Positions 24,501 through 36,482 of a stretch of DNA of 64,000 nucleotides are shown here, one piece after another; the first letter of the stretch is position 1, and each line of letters opens with the position of its first letter. The notes under the pieces were generated by a model that worked only from the letters and a program-made list of their open reading frames with translations, was not told the DNA's origin and ran no database searches. A program made the translations under genes and the position numbers. Source of the DNA: Parasponia andersonii (lineage: Eukaryota; Streptophyta; Magnoliopsida; Rosales; Cannabaceae); NCBI GenBank assembly GCA_002914805.1, contig JXTB01000132.1, forward strand, positions 343,303 through 407,302, given 5' to 3'.

Positions 24501-24974
24501 GCTTGAGTTTTCATATTACCTATTAGGCCAAGATAAATGATATTTGGCTAAAGGAGTAAGACCTAATAATAATTACACATAAGAATACTAAAAATTTCAA
24601 ATTTGGACTTTTCTATTACATATTGGGCCAAGATAAATGATTATTGAATAATTTAAGACAAATAGTTCATAATTAACTAAGCCTACTTCTTATTAACAGT
24701 AATAACCATATATGTTATAAAATAGTTTATATTTGAAATTAAGCACATAGTTCAATTGGCTTTTTTGTGTATATCTCACTGTAATATATTCACGAAATTC
24801 ATTAGTGTAAAACTACTCAATTTCTATGAAATTAAGTATACATAATAAAATTTAAACAAAAAAATGAACCATAATAAATTCATTCTTTAAGAGAATATAC
24901 TAGTATTACAAGATTATGATAATTAATAATTATTAAACTAATTTTACAAGTATAGGGTTTTCGATGGGTTTATT
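21552..24974 (-). mobile_element. Family-2 solo LTR (3.4 kb)
   Basis: In plus text it starts TGTAATAACCC and ends GGGTTTATT, which is the inverted start with a few terminal bases lost. TGATA flanks both sides, and the host LTR (family 1) continues seamlessly across it. Landmarks on the minus strand are a TATA box (24020-24027), the 'ggaggttggtac' region near 22580, and a 'cagtaaggaggagcg'-like block near 21800. All appear in the opposite orientation at 49948-52560. No internal region or second LTR is present, so this is the product of LTR-LTR recombination. The 137-aa ORF at 23496-23909 lies antisense to its leader and is not a gene. Confidence 0.75.
24016..24030 (-). promoter_or_regulatory. 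TATA box of the family-2 solo LTR
   Basis: The minus strand reads GCCTATAAATAGGGC, a consensus plant TATA box, followed by a purine/pyrimidine-biased leader. It would drive transcription toward lower coordinates. Confidence 0.65.
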
Positions 24975-24979
24975 TGATA

Positions 24980-25978
24980 TGTTTCAAAGTGGCACAAAAT
25001 TCGAGACACAATAATCAGAATTTTATCTCGTTTTGCATGCCATAGGCCGGGCTTCAGTCCGGACCCAAATTGGTCAAGTTATATATCTAACTTTGTTATT
25101 TTGGATACTGGGAGCGTAATGGTGAGGTCCATTGTTCAATTTGAGGCTTCATTGGAAAAGAAGAAAATAGGGAACTTGAAACTACCTTTCGAGTACCCAA
25201 TTGACTAACGGAGCTTGGTCTAGCTATCACGGCAAGTAAGAGTTCAATTACCGTGTTTTTATTTTATTTTAATTTTAAATTATATATTATAACCTATTTT
25301 GGAAACTCTAGATATTCTTGAGTTCGAATATTTTGAATGGATATTTTATTAACTCTTGAACTATTAAGATAGGTTTGATTGATATTAGATTGGACTACAA
25401 GATTTTTATGTAGGTTTCAGAATTGTGTTTTTGGGAAAATACAACTATTATGTTGCGTGATTTTCAACAAATCTCAGAATAATTCCAAATAGGATTTAAA
25501 GCATGATTTCATTGGTATACCTGATGCATGGTTATTACATATTCTATTACTTATTGTACATACTATAAAATCATATACTTAAGCTCGATTATTGCATCAC
25601 AGTAGTTTAAACCACTGGGAGTTGCTACAGTGCTAGGTGAGTAACCTAGACACCTATGTAGAATTCGCTGACATGCCTTTGGATAATGTCAAAATGTTGG
25701 GTTTCTATTATAAGACATATTACAGGGCTATGATGGGAGGATGAGAGCTCACTCTTATTTATGGTTGATTTATGACATATACAATTATGTGGTTTTAGTT
25801 TTAATTTTTAATATATGATTATTATTGATCTCGATTACTTTGATAAACTTGATTTATAAATGGATTGTAGAAAAGTACTAACCAAGCAGGTTTGAAAAAT
25901 AACATTCATTCTGAAAAGTTAATTGGATTCCTACTAAGAATGTGAATGCTTATCCTCTATCTTTTCCCCTCTTAGGTA
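24980..25978 (+). repeat. Family-1 LTR copy c, second part
   Basis: This continues copy c after the solo LTR. 'tttcaaagtggcacaaaa' and 'ttgcatgccataggccg' match the reverse complement of 63650-63720. The 'aagtaagagttcaattacc' and 'gatgagagctcact' steps follow in the same order as in copy a. It is cut at 25978 by SIRE-B just after 'cccctcttagg'. The remaining end is not found beyond SIRE-B. Confidence 0.65.
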
Positions 25979-27420
25979 TATTAGCCTAAGATTAGCTAAC
26001 TCAAGAAGGGGGTGAATCAGGTTTTAAAAACTTTTGCAAACTTTTCAAATTAAACAATTTGAATGTACAAATAATGAATGGAACAAGTAAAAATAGTAAA
26101 TAAAAAAACACAATCTTAAAGTAAATAAATTAAAGAGATTTGGATAGAGATATTGCAAATGCTAATTTTACGAGATTCGACAAATACGATGGTTTACTTA
26201 TGTCTCTGGCCCTCGGTAATATGCTTTGAGCTTTCCACTATCGGATCAAGATTATGAGCTTGACTGACCCTTGTACAAACGAAGTAAATTCTTCTTAGGT
26301 GCACTCTAGTCTTTATAATATTCTTGATTCTGGCTCTATTATGCCTAATCTTGGATTGTTTAGACTCTGATACCAACCTTTTCTACATGGACTGTTTAGA
26401 CAATGGTGCCAACCTTACTAACTTACAAGTTGTTTAGACTCTGGTGGCAACCTCACCTATACACGGGTTATTTATAACTCTGTTGTTAACCTCACCTCAA
26501 CTTAAAATGATTTCTCAATAAACAAGAGTGAACATACTCAATAACTCTCCTCACAAATGTAATGAATACAATTTTGGCTTAGGAGATTTGAGAAAAATGT
26601 ACAATAGATGCTCTAAAATTAGCTAAATATGATTTGAAAGTTAAATTTAAGTAAAAGAGAGATTTGATTTTTCATTTAAATTGATTGAGTATGAATGTAG
26701 ATTTTGCACTTAAATTGACTGAGTATGAATGCAGATTCATATTCTCTTATTCTAAGACATCAAACTTGGCTTTATTTAAAGCTGTTTTCAAAAACTAGCC
26801 GTTTTTTACCATTGGACACTTTTTGGCAAAATTTTTGGTCCACCAGAGATGAATTTTGTTCAATCAAGCAACTAGTCATTGGAATCTGAAATGCTACTTC
26901 AGCTCCAACGGTCAGTTTTGGCCGTTGATTTAGTTGACCAACTTCGGTCGACCAAAATGGGTCAGAAACTAGTAAATGGTTTCTTTTTATCCATATTTTG
27001 GTCATTTTTAAAACTTTCTTAACCTAATTATTTTTAACATCAAAAAAGAAATTCTTGAGGATATTTTGGCTAGAATGAAAATAATATTTATTTTCAAACA
27101 TTTAAGTAAAATAGTCAATTTAAAGCTTAGACATTTCTTTGAAAATTTGTTTGAAAACTCATTTGAAAAATTTATGAGCCATTTCAAAATGAATATTTTG
27201 TGCAATGCAATAAATCAAGTATAAGACTAAGACATGAATCATACTCTCTTTAGACACAGTCTTGTATCTTGATTGTTCATCCTTAAACTTCATTCCTTGA
27301 TCAACTTGAGTTAGAACTTTAAAACTATTTAACTACATACTTAAGTTAAATCATTAGTATTAAATCAATTAGTTGTTATCTTCAAAATAAGAGTAAAATT
27401 AAAACCTTTATATGTCAACA
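25979..27420 (-). repeat. SIRE-B 3' LTR (1442 bp)
   Basis: In plus text it starts TATTAGCCTAAG (TG mutated to TA) and ends GTCAACA. It carries one intact GGTCGACC palindrome at 26946-26953. It is about 280 bp shorter than the SIRE-A 5' LTR. AGGTA (25974-25978) would be the target duplication. ORFs at 26194-26376, 26772-27005 and 27008-27205 are LTR shadows. Confidence 0.75.
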
Positions 27421-28970
27421 ATCTCCCATTTTTTTTATGATGACAAACATTGATTTATAGGATAATAGATAATAAGCAATAAAGATTTCAAAATATGAAA
27501 TTTTACAAATTTATCATAATCCTTACCATAATTTAAGCTCTACCTCAAAATCTGCTTGACAATATAACAAGAGACTTGCTCCCTCTTTTTAATTTAATTA
27601 AATATCATAAGTATATTATGAGAAAATTAAAAACAAATGTGTGCAAAATAAATTACTCCTCCTTAACATATGCACACTCATAAATAAATATTTTTCTCCT
27701 CATATTTATAAATCATCATTCTTCTCTCATTTTTGACATCATTAGAAAGAAACAATTTTCAAATTAAATATCTCATAAATCATCATTCTTCTCTCATTTT
27801 TGACATCATTAGAAAGAAACAATTTTCAAATTAAATATCTCATCAAAAATGAATCTGAAGGATTTGACAATATGCATAAGATTGAATAAATTGTTAAGAA
27901 AAGTTAATATATAAAATCAAAATTTCTCCTTATCAAAAATCACACTAGATTGCTTCCCTTTTTTTAACTCATTATATTTCTCTTCTACTCTAAAAGTATG
28001 ATAAGAGCATATTGAAGAGTAATACATGAATAATTTTCTCCCTATATAAAAAAATGATATGAAATATTTTGCAATAAAGAGATAGGGAAGAATCAAGATT
28101 TTGACAATCTTCAAAATAAGTATAATAAGATAAAGCAAAAGATTGAACAATAATGTAATGAAAAGTGAAGATAAGAGTATTAGAAATACTTCCTCTATTG
28201 ATAATTACTATTCATAACAGAGAAATTGCACAGGATCATGAAAGCTCTAGCACAAAGTGAAAATAATTTTATTGAATATCTTGAAAGCTCTAGCATAATT
28301 TTCAATTATTGAAAACACATTTCTCCAAAGTCATTCTAGCACAAAATGAAATAATATTTTTTTTAATCAAATTATAGAGAGTATATCATAAAGGATGCAT
28401 TCAAAAGATATTTGACCATTTAGCCTAAGCAAATCATAAATATGATCCCTATCAATATATGAATTATGATCAAAACATTAATAACCAAAGTGAGAAAAGA
28501 TAATTCATATAAGAGAAATATTAATATCGAATAATAAAGTCATAAGGATAAGGCATCCAACTAAAAGAAACATTCAAGAGAAGAATTCATTTTATCATTA
28601 ACGCTTAACATAAAGTTTAAATTATCATTGAAGCCTAAGGAATGTTAATCCAAATGTGGAAGCTAATGAGAACGTTGTATGTGATATTCATAAAAAATAT
28701 ATTCCTATGAGGTAGTAAGATGAAAAATCACACACAAATATTCAAACTAATAAAGTTGCAAAATATAATTATTGAATTCAAACAATGTCATTTTAGTTCT
28801 AAGATCAACTCCCATACATCTATCTATACATATTCATAAAATATATCCCAAATACAAATAGAATTATTCAATTAATGTATTCAGGATTTGTCATGAAAAA
28901 CTTTTAAGCATTTGCATACAAGTGAGAATTTAAGTAATATGTATTGTACAAACAATTTGAATCACTTATG
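27421..28970 (-). other. SIRE-B non-coding 3' region with polypurine tract
   Basis: The purine tract is the complement of 'atctcccattttttt' next to the LTR. The rest corresponds to 1284-2880 of SIRE-A. It has no credible coding sequence; the 77-aa ORF at 27917-28150 is hydrophobic and low-complexity, probably chance. Confidence 0.6.
27708..27841. repeat. Perfect 67-bp tandem duplication
   Basis: Two identical 67-bp copies (27708-27774 and 27775-27841), each starting ATAAATCATCATTC. SIRE-A has one copy of the related segment, so the duplication arose in this copy or its recent lineage. Confidence 0.85.
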
Positions 28971-29940
28971 AGCAACTTATATGTCAATCAAATTTAGACT
29001 CATAAATTCAAATAAAATCATCCATATCATCCTTCTAAAAGTTCTTTATCTTCTTCATATTGAGATTGGATGTAATCATCATCTTTTATTCAAGCTTTAT
29101 TCTATACTTACAAAAATATCATTTATGCTTTTCTCCTTGGAAGAATCATTAGTTTCATCAAATACAATATGCATAGATTCTTCTACTATGATTTTTTTTT
29201 TTGGTTGAAAACTCTATTTATATTTTACTAGTAGTGGAGTAACCAAGAAAAGTTTCAATATTAGATTTTGAATCAAAATTTTCAAGTTATGTTTAGTATT
29301 TGAAAATAAAGTATTTATATCCAAAGATCTAAAATAACCAATATTAGATATTTATGGGAAAATACATGAAATCTATCTTGGTTCAAGCTAAGTGACTAAG
29401 TGACAACTAGGATTGATCAATCACTTTTGATTTTGGTCGATCACTTTTGATTTTGGTCGACCAAAATCTGAATGTGAGTAAATCTGGAGAAAAAACTAGA
29501 ACCTATGTAGAGTATTGTAGCACTATAAATCAGTGTTACCTAGTTTTGCTCGACTAAAATAATTTTGGTCAATCAAATTCCGAAAATTTTTAGAATTGGC
29601 CTTTGTTTCTTTATTTTGCTTGCTCAAAATTTGAATTGGTCGAATTTTATCCCAAGGATAGACAAACTTATGCAAAAATTATTTCTAGAAATACTTTTTC
29701 AAAGGTAGGCAAATAATTCTTATTGATATCACTGATGTAATGATCTTACTTTTTATATTGTCTCTAAATGAGATACCAACCATTCTTTCTTCGTGAAAGT
29801 TGAGAGTTTGGTGAAGTCATTGGTCAAGTTCTTAGAATAACTACTTTCTTTTTTTTTTTCTTAAAACAAAGCTTCAAATATGGATTTTTAGTACCCACAT
29901 AAATTTGGGTCATTGAAGTTCAATCTTTGAATTCTTTGGT
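28971..29940 (-). pseudogene. SIRE-B pol remnants and a replaced block
   Basis: On the minus strand about 29200-29110 reads VEESMHIVFDETNDSSKEKS, the segment that follows the integrase core in SIRE elements. About 29780-29690 matches the protease-region remnant of SIRE-A. Between them the pre-integrase text is missing. In its place (about 29352-29680) is sequence with GGTCGACC motifs and an exact 20-bp tandem repeat (29421-29440 and 29441-29460). No catalytic pol domain remains. The 75-aa plus-strand frame at 28981-29208 is the antisense shadow. Confidence 0.6.
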
Positions 29941-29942
29941 AC

Positions 29943-30885
29943 TTATTCTTGTTTGATACCAAAAGATGTATATCTCTTGATGAAGCATAAAAAGCTTATA
30001 TACCAATTTTTATTGCAATAAGTATATGCAAACTTTGAGTTACTTAAACTAGCTTTCAAAAAATATTTATTGATATATTTTTGTTTTATGGAAGATTTGT
30101 AACCAATACCTCGTTTATTAAAAACATATTTTTTTTCACCAAGTATTATATCAAAATTCTTCTTTCTGTTTGTAAATTTATGGACAATATTAGTAAAATT
30201 GAAACTTTTGTCACTTAAAGAAATATTTTTATCTTTCAAACTTTCACAAATATCACAAGGTAATTTTGTTTCCTTTTTATTTGTAAATTTATCAATTTCT
30301 TTTGACAAACTAAGAATTTTCTTTTTAAGAGCATTATTTTTCAAAATGAATTTTTCATAATTTTTAAGAAAATTGTTGAAATCATTTAATAACTCCTCAT
30401 CAGATAAATCACTATAACTACCATCATCATTACTGTCATCACTATCATCATTGGGATTAAGAGATTTTATCTCATCTTTAGTTGTTGTAAAGCACATGTT
30501 GTCATCTTAAACTTCTTCATTACTTTGTTTCATCAAGGTCTCATGTGTCATGAGTAAACCCATGAGCTCTTTTGAAAGAAGTTTGGTGAGATCTCTAGCT
30601 TCTTGAATTACCATCACTTTGCTTAGATAAGCTCTAGAAAGACTCCTAAGTACTTTATTAATCAAATCTATGTTAGAGAACAATTTTTCAAGAGTATTAA
30701 TAGAATTAATAATAATAGTGAATCTAGTAAATATTTGGCCAATAGTTTAATCTTTATGCATCTTAAATAATTCATATTGGTGAGAAAGAATTGATTTTCG
30801 TATCTTTCAGAGAATTTGTGCCTTGATATAACACCTCCTTGTTCTTGATCATTTAGTTTATATTTGCATGTTTGTGATTTTTAGT
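29943..30885 (-). pseudogene. SIRE-B gag, truncated
   Basis: A 184-residue open frame (30497-29943) covers the C-terminal half: an acidic Asp/Ser-rich start, the Lys/Leu-rich helical section, and a zinc knuckle reading YTYCNKNWYISFLC. Both the first Cys and the His are lost (Tyr in each place). Upstream (30885-30500) the UBN2 text continues with stops (for example LLSKELMGLLMTHE-like near 30580). The protein is the particle/RNA-binding part of the element. It ends shortly after the knuckle at a stop near the WVPK region. It is clearly non-functional as written. Confidence 0.7.
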
Positions 30886-32659
30886 TGGGTTTGGCACTCT
30901 AGATTTCTATGAATGGTTAATTAATTTTTTTTTTATGATGATGAATGGATATTAATTTTTTATGTTACAAATCATTCATGGATTTCTCATTTTTATGAAT
31001 TTTGGCCATGGTTATAAAATTTTTGGATATAATCTTTTTGTTAGAATTGTAACAAGGAAGGTGGTCTATCGTCACCATATTTTCCTCCATGAAAGTTTTT
31101 TCTAGGATCTGTGTTTTTCCTATACAAGAAAATTGTAAATCTAAGTTTATGTAATTTTTTTGAAAGAACAATGGTGAAAAAGCTTGAAAAACCAATAATA
31201 GAGGAAAAAGATGAAGAAGGAGACTCTAGTTTCTTGTTTTTTTCCCCTAATTTTTATTTTCTAATTATTATTTTTTTATTTATCTAAAAAAATGAAAAAT
31301 GGGGGAGGGGAGAGGGGGGAGAAGAGGGAGGAGGTAGCCTTACTGTGCCTTAGAGTGGCGTGGCCCAGCGCTACCCCACAAGGGCCCAAGGGTGATGCTC
31401 CACCTCTCGCTCCCTCAAAAAAAATTAATTTATTTTATTATTTATTTGATAAATATTTTTTATAGTTATTTGTCCTCAAATATTTGTTTCCTATTTTGAA
31501 TTATCTAATAGTTATTTAATTTTGAATAGAAAATTAGATATTTTGAAATTTTAGGTAATTATATATTTCCTTTGAGATAATGAAAATATTTTACTGAATA
31601 TTTTATTTATATTAAATCTTTTAACTATTTAAAATTCAAGAGATATCTAGGTTACTTAATTCAAATTAATATCTTTTTTAAAAAGATATTGTTTTTAAAT
31701 TTTGAATTAATCTAGATTTAATTTTTTAAAAAAATATATTTTTAAATAGAAAATATAATATTTTTTCAAATTTTTATTTGTTGAATATTTGTATTTGTTA
31801 GTAACAGATTTTGTAGAAAAAATATTGAAGATTACGGAGATTATGAAATTAGAAGATTTGAAGATCAAGATCATCAATTTGATTCCAATTTTGTAATTTA
31901 AGATTCTAGGGCAACCAAGGCTATAGAATATATTATTTAATGCTTTATTTATTTATTGCAAGTGATATGTGATTATCCTTGTAAATCTATTTATGATAGC
32001 ATGACATACAGAATAGAGAGTATTACTAGATATTATCATAATGTCACGCATATTAATTATGATTTATAGTAATTAATTGGATTTTGAAAACTTGATAAAT
32101 CATAATAAATCTCATAATTAATTAAATAGATTGAGTGGGTAAAGACTTACTGAATTAAAACTTACAATTTCCAATGTCAATCTATTAGTTAGATTTCTAT
32201 ATATGATCACCCTTAGGAGACTGTGTAGAAATTATTTTCTAGATCGGGTTTCCCCAGATAAAATTCTAGAAGCTTATCATTTGTGATTATCCTTAGGTAA
32301 TATTAAATTGAAAACCTTTACTAAAGTTTAAACAATAGTCATACACTCCAGTTAAGCTTATTAATATTCCTTCCTAGAGTTTTATTAATAGGTTCCAATG
32401 ACCAATAAAATGGTAGTTCTTAATAATTAAATATGAGATATTTTGATAGTTATTAATAATTAGGAGAGTCCTAGTTTAACTAGAATTGGATAGGTATTTT
32501 CCTTAGAAAGCTTATCTTAATTTGAGATTAGATTACAATTGAATAAAATATAATATTTATGGGTAACTACATCTATATTTGCATTCATTCATCATGTAGG
32601 ATTTTATTCAAAAGTGACATTTGATATTTACTTATGCATGTTTTATTTTTTCCAGTACC
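30886..32659. other. Unassigned segment upstream of the copia gag-pol
   Basis: This separates the broken end of SIRE-B from the copia gag start. It contains a very G-rich run near 31300-31335 followed by a short GC-rich stretch (31336-31420) in otherwise AT-rich DNA. A 76-aa minus-strand ORF (30965-31195) has no domain I know. The 5' LTR and primer site of the following copia element should be here, but I could not match either to the 3' LTR region at 36483. The final TTTTTTCCAG just before the gag ATG looks like a splice acceptor. Confidence 0.4.
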
Positions 32660-33315
32660 ATGTCTAAAGTACTTCCTGAAAAGTTTTTCACTGATTAGAA
32701 TGGGACTGAAAAATAGCTATTATCTACTTCTTGTCCATCTCCCCTTACCAAAGACTCCATTGAAGAAGAAAAATCCATTTTTTCAAATGCCATAACTCGA
32801 ATAAGTTACTGAAGAGCATGAGGGTTGATTATGTCATTAATCTTAATAGACTTTATATCTGGAACTTGTGGTTTATTAATGACATAGTCTTGGAGATAAT
32901 CCCTGACTTGAATCAACTAAATAAGAAATTATATAGACCGGTTAAAACTGTTAACAGCTATAACTCTTCTTTAGAAAAAATGGCCATGAGTATTCTTGAT
33001 GATGTCAATACTAATGTTGGTTATTTTGAATATGTTAAGGAAGATTTTCTGATACTGAAATCAAAAATAATTTGGCATCAAAATAGTATGGATAATATCA
33101 TTAATATGTAGGACATTTCTGACTGTGTGGCAGAAAAGATTGATAATATGAATGAATTGCAAGATAATGGCTTTCTTGGTGTAATTCTAAAAACACTAAA
33201 GCAACAACATAAGAAAAGGAAGGCCAAAGATAAGGGGTCACCTTCTTATGTGTCTAAAAGGAAAAAGGAAAATAGTGCACCTTTCTTAGAAACATATTAT
33301 TTGTTAGATTCTTAA
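32660..33315 (+). pseudogene. Ty1/copia gag (decayed)
   Basis: The start is the ATG at 32660 (MSKVLPEKFF, then a stop where the family has Trp). Stops interrupt the first 50 codons. Two longer open pieces follow at 32818-33111 and 33127-33315, in the same overall direction. The last is Lys-rich (KKRKAKDKG) and stands where a zinc knuckle is normally found, but no CCHC is seen. It precedes a protease motif at about 33322. Gag would build the particle. Assignment rests on position before a clear copia pol and on general character, not on a strong domain match. Confidence 0.55.
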
Positions 33316-34767
33316 ATCATAAATTCTGGATCAACTAATCATATTTGTAATTCTTTGCAGGTTTAGAAAGAAAAAAAGCATTGGCAAAAGAGATCTTAAC
33401 CTTAAGCTTGGAATGGGAGCTTTGATCTCTACAACAGCAATAGGAGATGTTAAAATTTATTTTGAATATTCTAGATTTTTTGTTTTAAAGGGTTGTTATT
33501 ATATTCCTAATTTTAAGAGAAATTTGATTTCTATTAGATGCTTGAAAAGATAAGGTAACAATATTTCATTGAATGATCCTATTTCTATAAGTCGAAATAA
33601 TAAAGTTATTTATTATGGTTGGGAATATAAAAATCTTTATTTTGTACAACCAAAATTTTGCTCATTAAACGACACTAAAAGGATAGAAGATGAAAGAGTA
33701 ACTAAGAAATTAAAGAATACAAAAAACAATACCTATCTATGTCATATTTGTTTCAATTATATCAATCTAAATAAGACCAAAGGATGGTTAAGGAAGGACT
33801 TTTAAGTTACTTAAAGGTCAAACTATCACCAACCTATGAATCTTGTCTATTGAGAAAAATGACTAAACATCCCTTTTCTACAAAAGAGAGCAGTGTTATA
33901 GAATGCCTAGAATTGGTCCATACCGATGTATGTGGTCTAATCAATATACAGGTAGGAGGAAATTATGAAAATTTCATCATATCCATGGATGACTTCTCTG
34001 GGTATGGCTATGTATATTTGATACATAGAAAGTCAGAGTTATTCGATATATTCAAAGAATTCAAAGCTAAAGCTTAAAGACAATAAGAAAAGTCACTTAA
34101 ATTACTACAATCAGATTGTGGTGGTGAATATCTTTCAGCAAAATTCACAAATTTCTTAGCAGATCATCGAATCATTTCTAAACTTACAACACTTAACATA
34201 ATATAGCAGAATAGTGTTACAGAAACGAGAAACAAAACCTTATTAGATATGGTTCATATCATGATTAGCTACTCATCTTTACCAATCTCATTTTGAGGAT
34301 ATACAATACAGACTACAATCTACATATTGAACAATGTTCCATCTAAGTCTATTCCTAAGAAACCACATGAGCTATGGACTAGTTGCAAATCTAATTTGCA
34401 TCATCTTCGTATATGGAGATGTCCTGCACATATATTGAAGAAATAAGCAAGCAAGATAGAATTATGTTCTGAGGCTTTCATTTTTCTGGGTTATCCCAAA
34501 TGTATGAGAGGTGGTTTCTTTTATAGTCCAACTAACAATAAGGTATTTGTTAGCACAAATATAACCTTCTTAGAAAAGAACTATATAAAGAATTACAAGC
34601 CTAAAAGTGAAGTAATTATTGAAGAAATCACAAGGGAGACATCAAGTACAAATGTTCCAAATATTGAAACATCTATGATTGATGAGATGATGTTATTTTG
34701 GAGAAGTTCCGCATATGACTCAAGTTGTGAATCTACCGGTTCTACAATAAACACCACCTGCTGGTAG
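33316..34767 (+). pseudogene. Ty1/copia protease and integrase (decayed)
   Basis: A protease active-site text (INSGSTNHICNS) lies near 33322. GAG-pre-integrase follows near 33740-33860 (LCHICFNYINLNKT, then CLLRKMTKHPFS). The integrase core follows: HTDVCG near 33920, MDDFSGYGYVY near 33988, SDCGGEY near 34113 and ETRNKTLLDM near 34220. These give the expected Asp, Asp, Glu order. The C-terminal part (GYPKCMRGGFFYSP, then VFVSTNITFLE) sits in the 87-residue frame at 34504-34767. Integrase would insert the cDNA. At least five stops and two or more frame changes break it. Most stops stand where CAA, CGA or TGG codons are expected. Confidence 0.8.
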
Positions 34768-34979
34768 ACCACTTCCTATAGAATAAAATGTTTAGCCCAT
34801 AGTACAACAACAATTAACCACTAAAATACTACAAAATCGTCCACAACCTCATCATAGTAGGAGGGTTGTAAGATAACCAAAAGATAGCAAGGTGAATTCT
34901 TTCAAACTATCCATAAAATTTTGGAAGCAGAGTACAAAGCTACGAAGGATGTTGATACTAACTCATGGTAAAATGCTAG

Positions 34980-36454
34980 GAAGTCGAGATAGAGTCCATG
35001 TACTCTAATCATATCTGGAAACTTCTAGGCCTACCCGAAGGAGTAAAACCCATATGGTGTAAATGGGTCTACAAGAGAAAAGGAGGAATAGACAGGAAGG
35101 TTAAGATCTTCAAAGCATTGTAGCAAAGAGTTATACCCAAAAATAAAGAATCGATTCTAAAGAAACCTTCTTTCTTGTCACTATGATAAAGTCTATTCGT
35201 ATTCTTTTATCCATAGCTATGGTCCTCGATTATGAGATTTAGCAAATGGATATTAAGACTGCATTCTTGAATGGAAATCTTGACAAAAATATCTATATAG
35301 TATAACTAGACGGTTTTATGGAAAAAAACCATAGAGAAAAAGTTTGTCTCTTACAGAAATCCATTAATAGACTAAAGTAAGCATCTAGATTGAGGAATAT
35401 AAGATTTGATCAAACTATTAAATCTTATGGAAATGAACAAATTATAGATGAGTCTTATGTCTATAAAAAGATGGAAACTGGTAAATCAGCATTTTTGGTA
35501 CTTTATGTAGATGACATTTTACTCATTGGAAATGATGTAAGTGTAATGATAACTACTAAAGTATGGCTTAAAAAGCAATTTGATATGAAGGACCTTGGTG
35601 AGGCAAGCTATGTACTAGGAATCCAAATCATTCGTGATAGGAGGAACATGTCCATAACTTTATTATATAGATAAAATCTTGGCTAGATTTAACATAGAAA
35701 ACTCCAAGAAAGGGTAGTTGCCTTTTTGAAATGGAATTAAACTATTAGAAGAGCAATCTCCTAAGAATATAAAAGAGATAGTAGTCACGAAAATATATCA
35801 TATGTTTCGGCATGGGAAGTCTTATGTATGCCATATTATACACTAGACCTGATATATGCTTTGCAGTAGGAGTTGTTAGTAGATTCCAATCAAACCTAGG
35901 ACTAGAACATTGGGTGCAGTCAAGTATATTCTAAAGTATCTTTAGAGAACTAGAGACTATATTCTTGTGTATTCTGGTGAAGGCTTTACTCCTATTGGGT
36001 ACACATTCTAATCAGATCCTGACTTCAGAAAGTCAAATTATGGTTCTATCGTTACTCTTAGTGGAAGAGCTATTATTTGAAGGAGTGTAAAGAAAACTTA
36101 TTTTGCTGACTAGGCCATAAAATCTGAATATATAGCTGCTTGTGATGCTGCAAAGGAATCTGTTTAGCTCAAAAATTCGTAATAGATTTACAAGTGGTTT
36201 ATACTACTAGTCAATCGTTGATTCTATACTATGATAATAATGGAGTAGTTGCCAACTCAAAAGAACCTATAAACCATAAAAGAGCAAAGCACTTTGAGAG
36301 AAAATTTCTTTTCTTTCGAGATATAGTTGATCATGGAGAAGTGACTATGTGCAAGATCATGCCAAAAAATAACCTAGCTGATCCATTGACAAGAGCATTG
36401 CCTGGCAAGAGTTTTGAGGGTCACCTTACAAGTTTAGGGATACGAAAGATGTAA
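34980..36454 (+). pseudogene. Ty1/copia reverse transcriptase and RNase H (decayed)
   Basis: The reverse transcriptase begins near 35035 (LPEGVKPIWCKWVYKRK), continues with MDIKTAFLNGNLDKNIY near 35250, and has the catalytic YVDDILLIGND in the 94-residue frame at 35390-35674. RNase H text follows: AIKSEYIAACDAAKES near 36118, then DNNGVVANSKEPINHKRAKH to the stop at 36452-36454, ending HLTSLGIRKM. Order protease-integrase-RT-RNase H is copia type. Stops occur at several places, so the gene is dead. Sixteen to 29 bases after the stop comes a purine-rich GCAAGTAGAAGAT and then the 3' LTR. Confidence 0.85.
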
Positions 36455-36482
36455 TAAATTACTTTTTGTGCAAGTAGAAGAT

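Larger units (their letters stand above)
25979..30885 (-). mobile_element. SIRE-B: second pol-deleted SIRE-like copy, 5' end missing
   Basis: Minus strand. A 3' LTR (25979-27420), polypurine tract (27421-27435), non-coding 3' region, pol remnants and gag can be read in the same order as in SIRE-A. The copy stops near 30885 within gag, at the point equivalent to about 4945 of SIRE-A. The N-terminal part of gag, the primer site and the 5' LTR are missing, replaced by unrelated sequence. A 330-bp block (about 29352-29680) replaces the pre-integrase remnant that SIRE-A and SIRE-C keep. Confidence 0.7.

Noticed and set aside
31042..31060. TGTTAGAATTGTAAC as the start of the missing copia 5' LTR
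   Set aside because: Identity with the 3' LTR start at 36483 ends after about ten bases.
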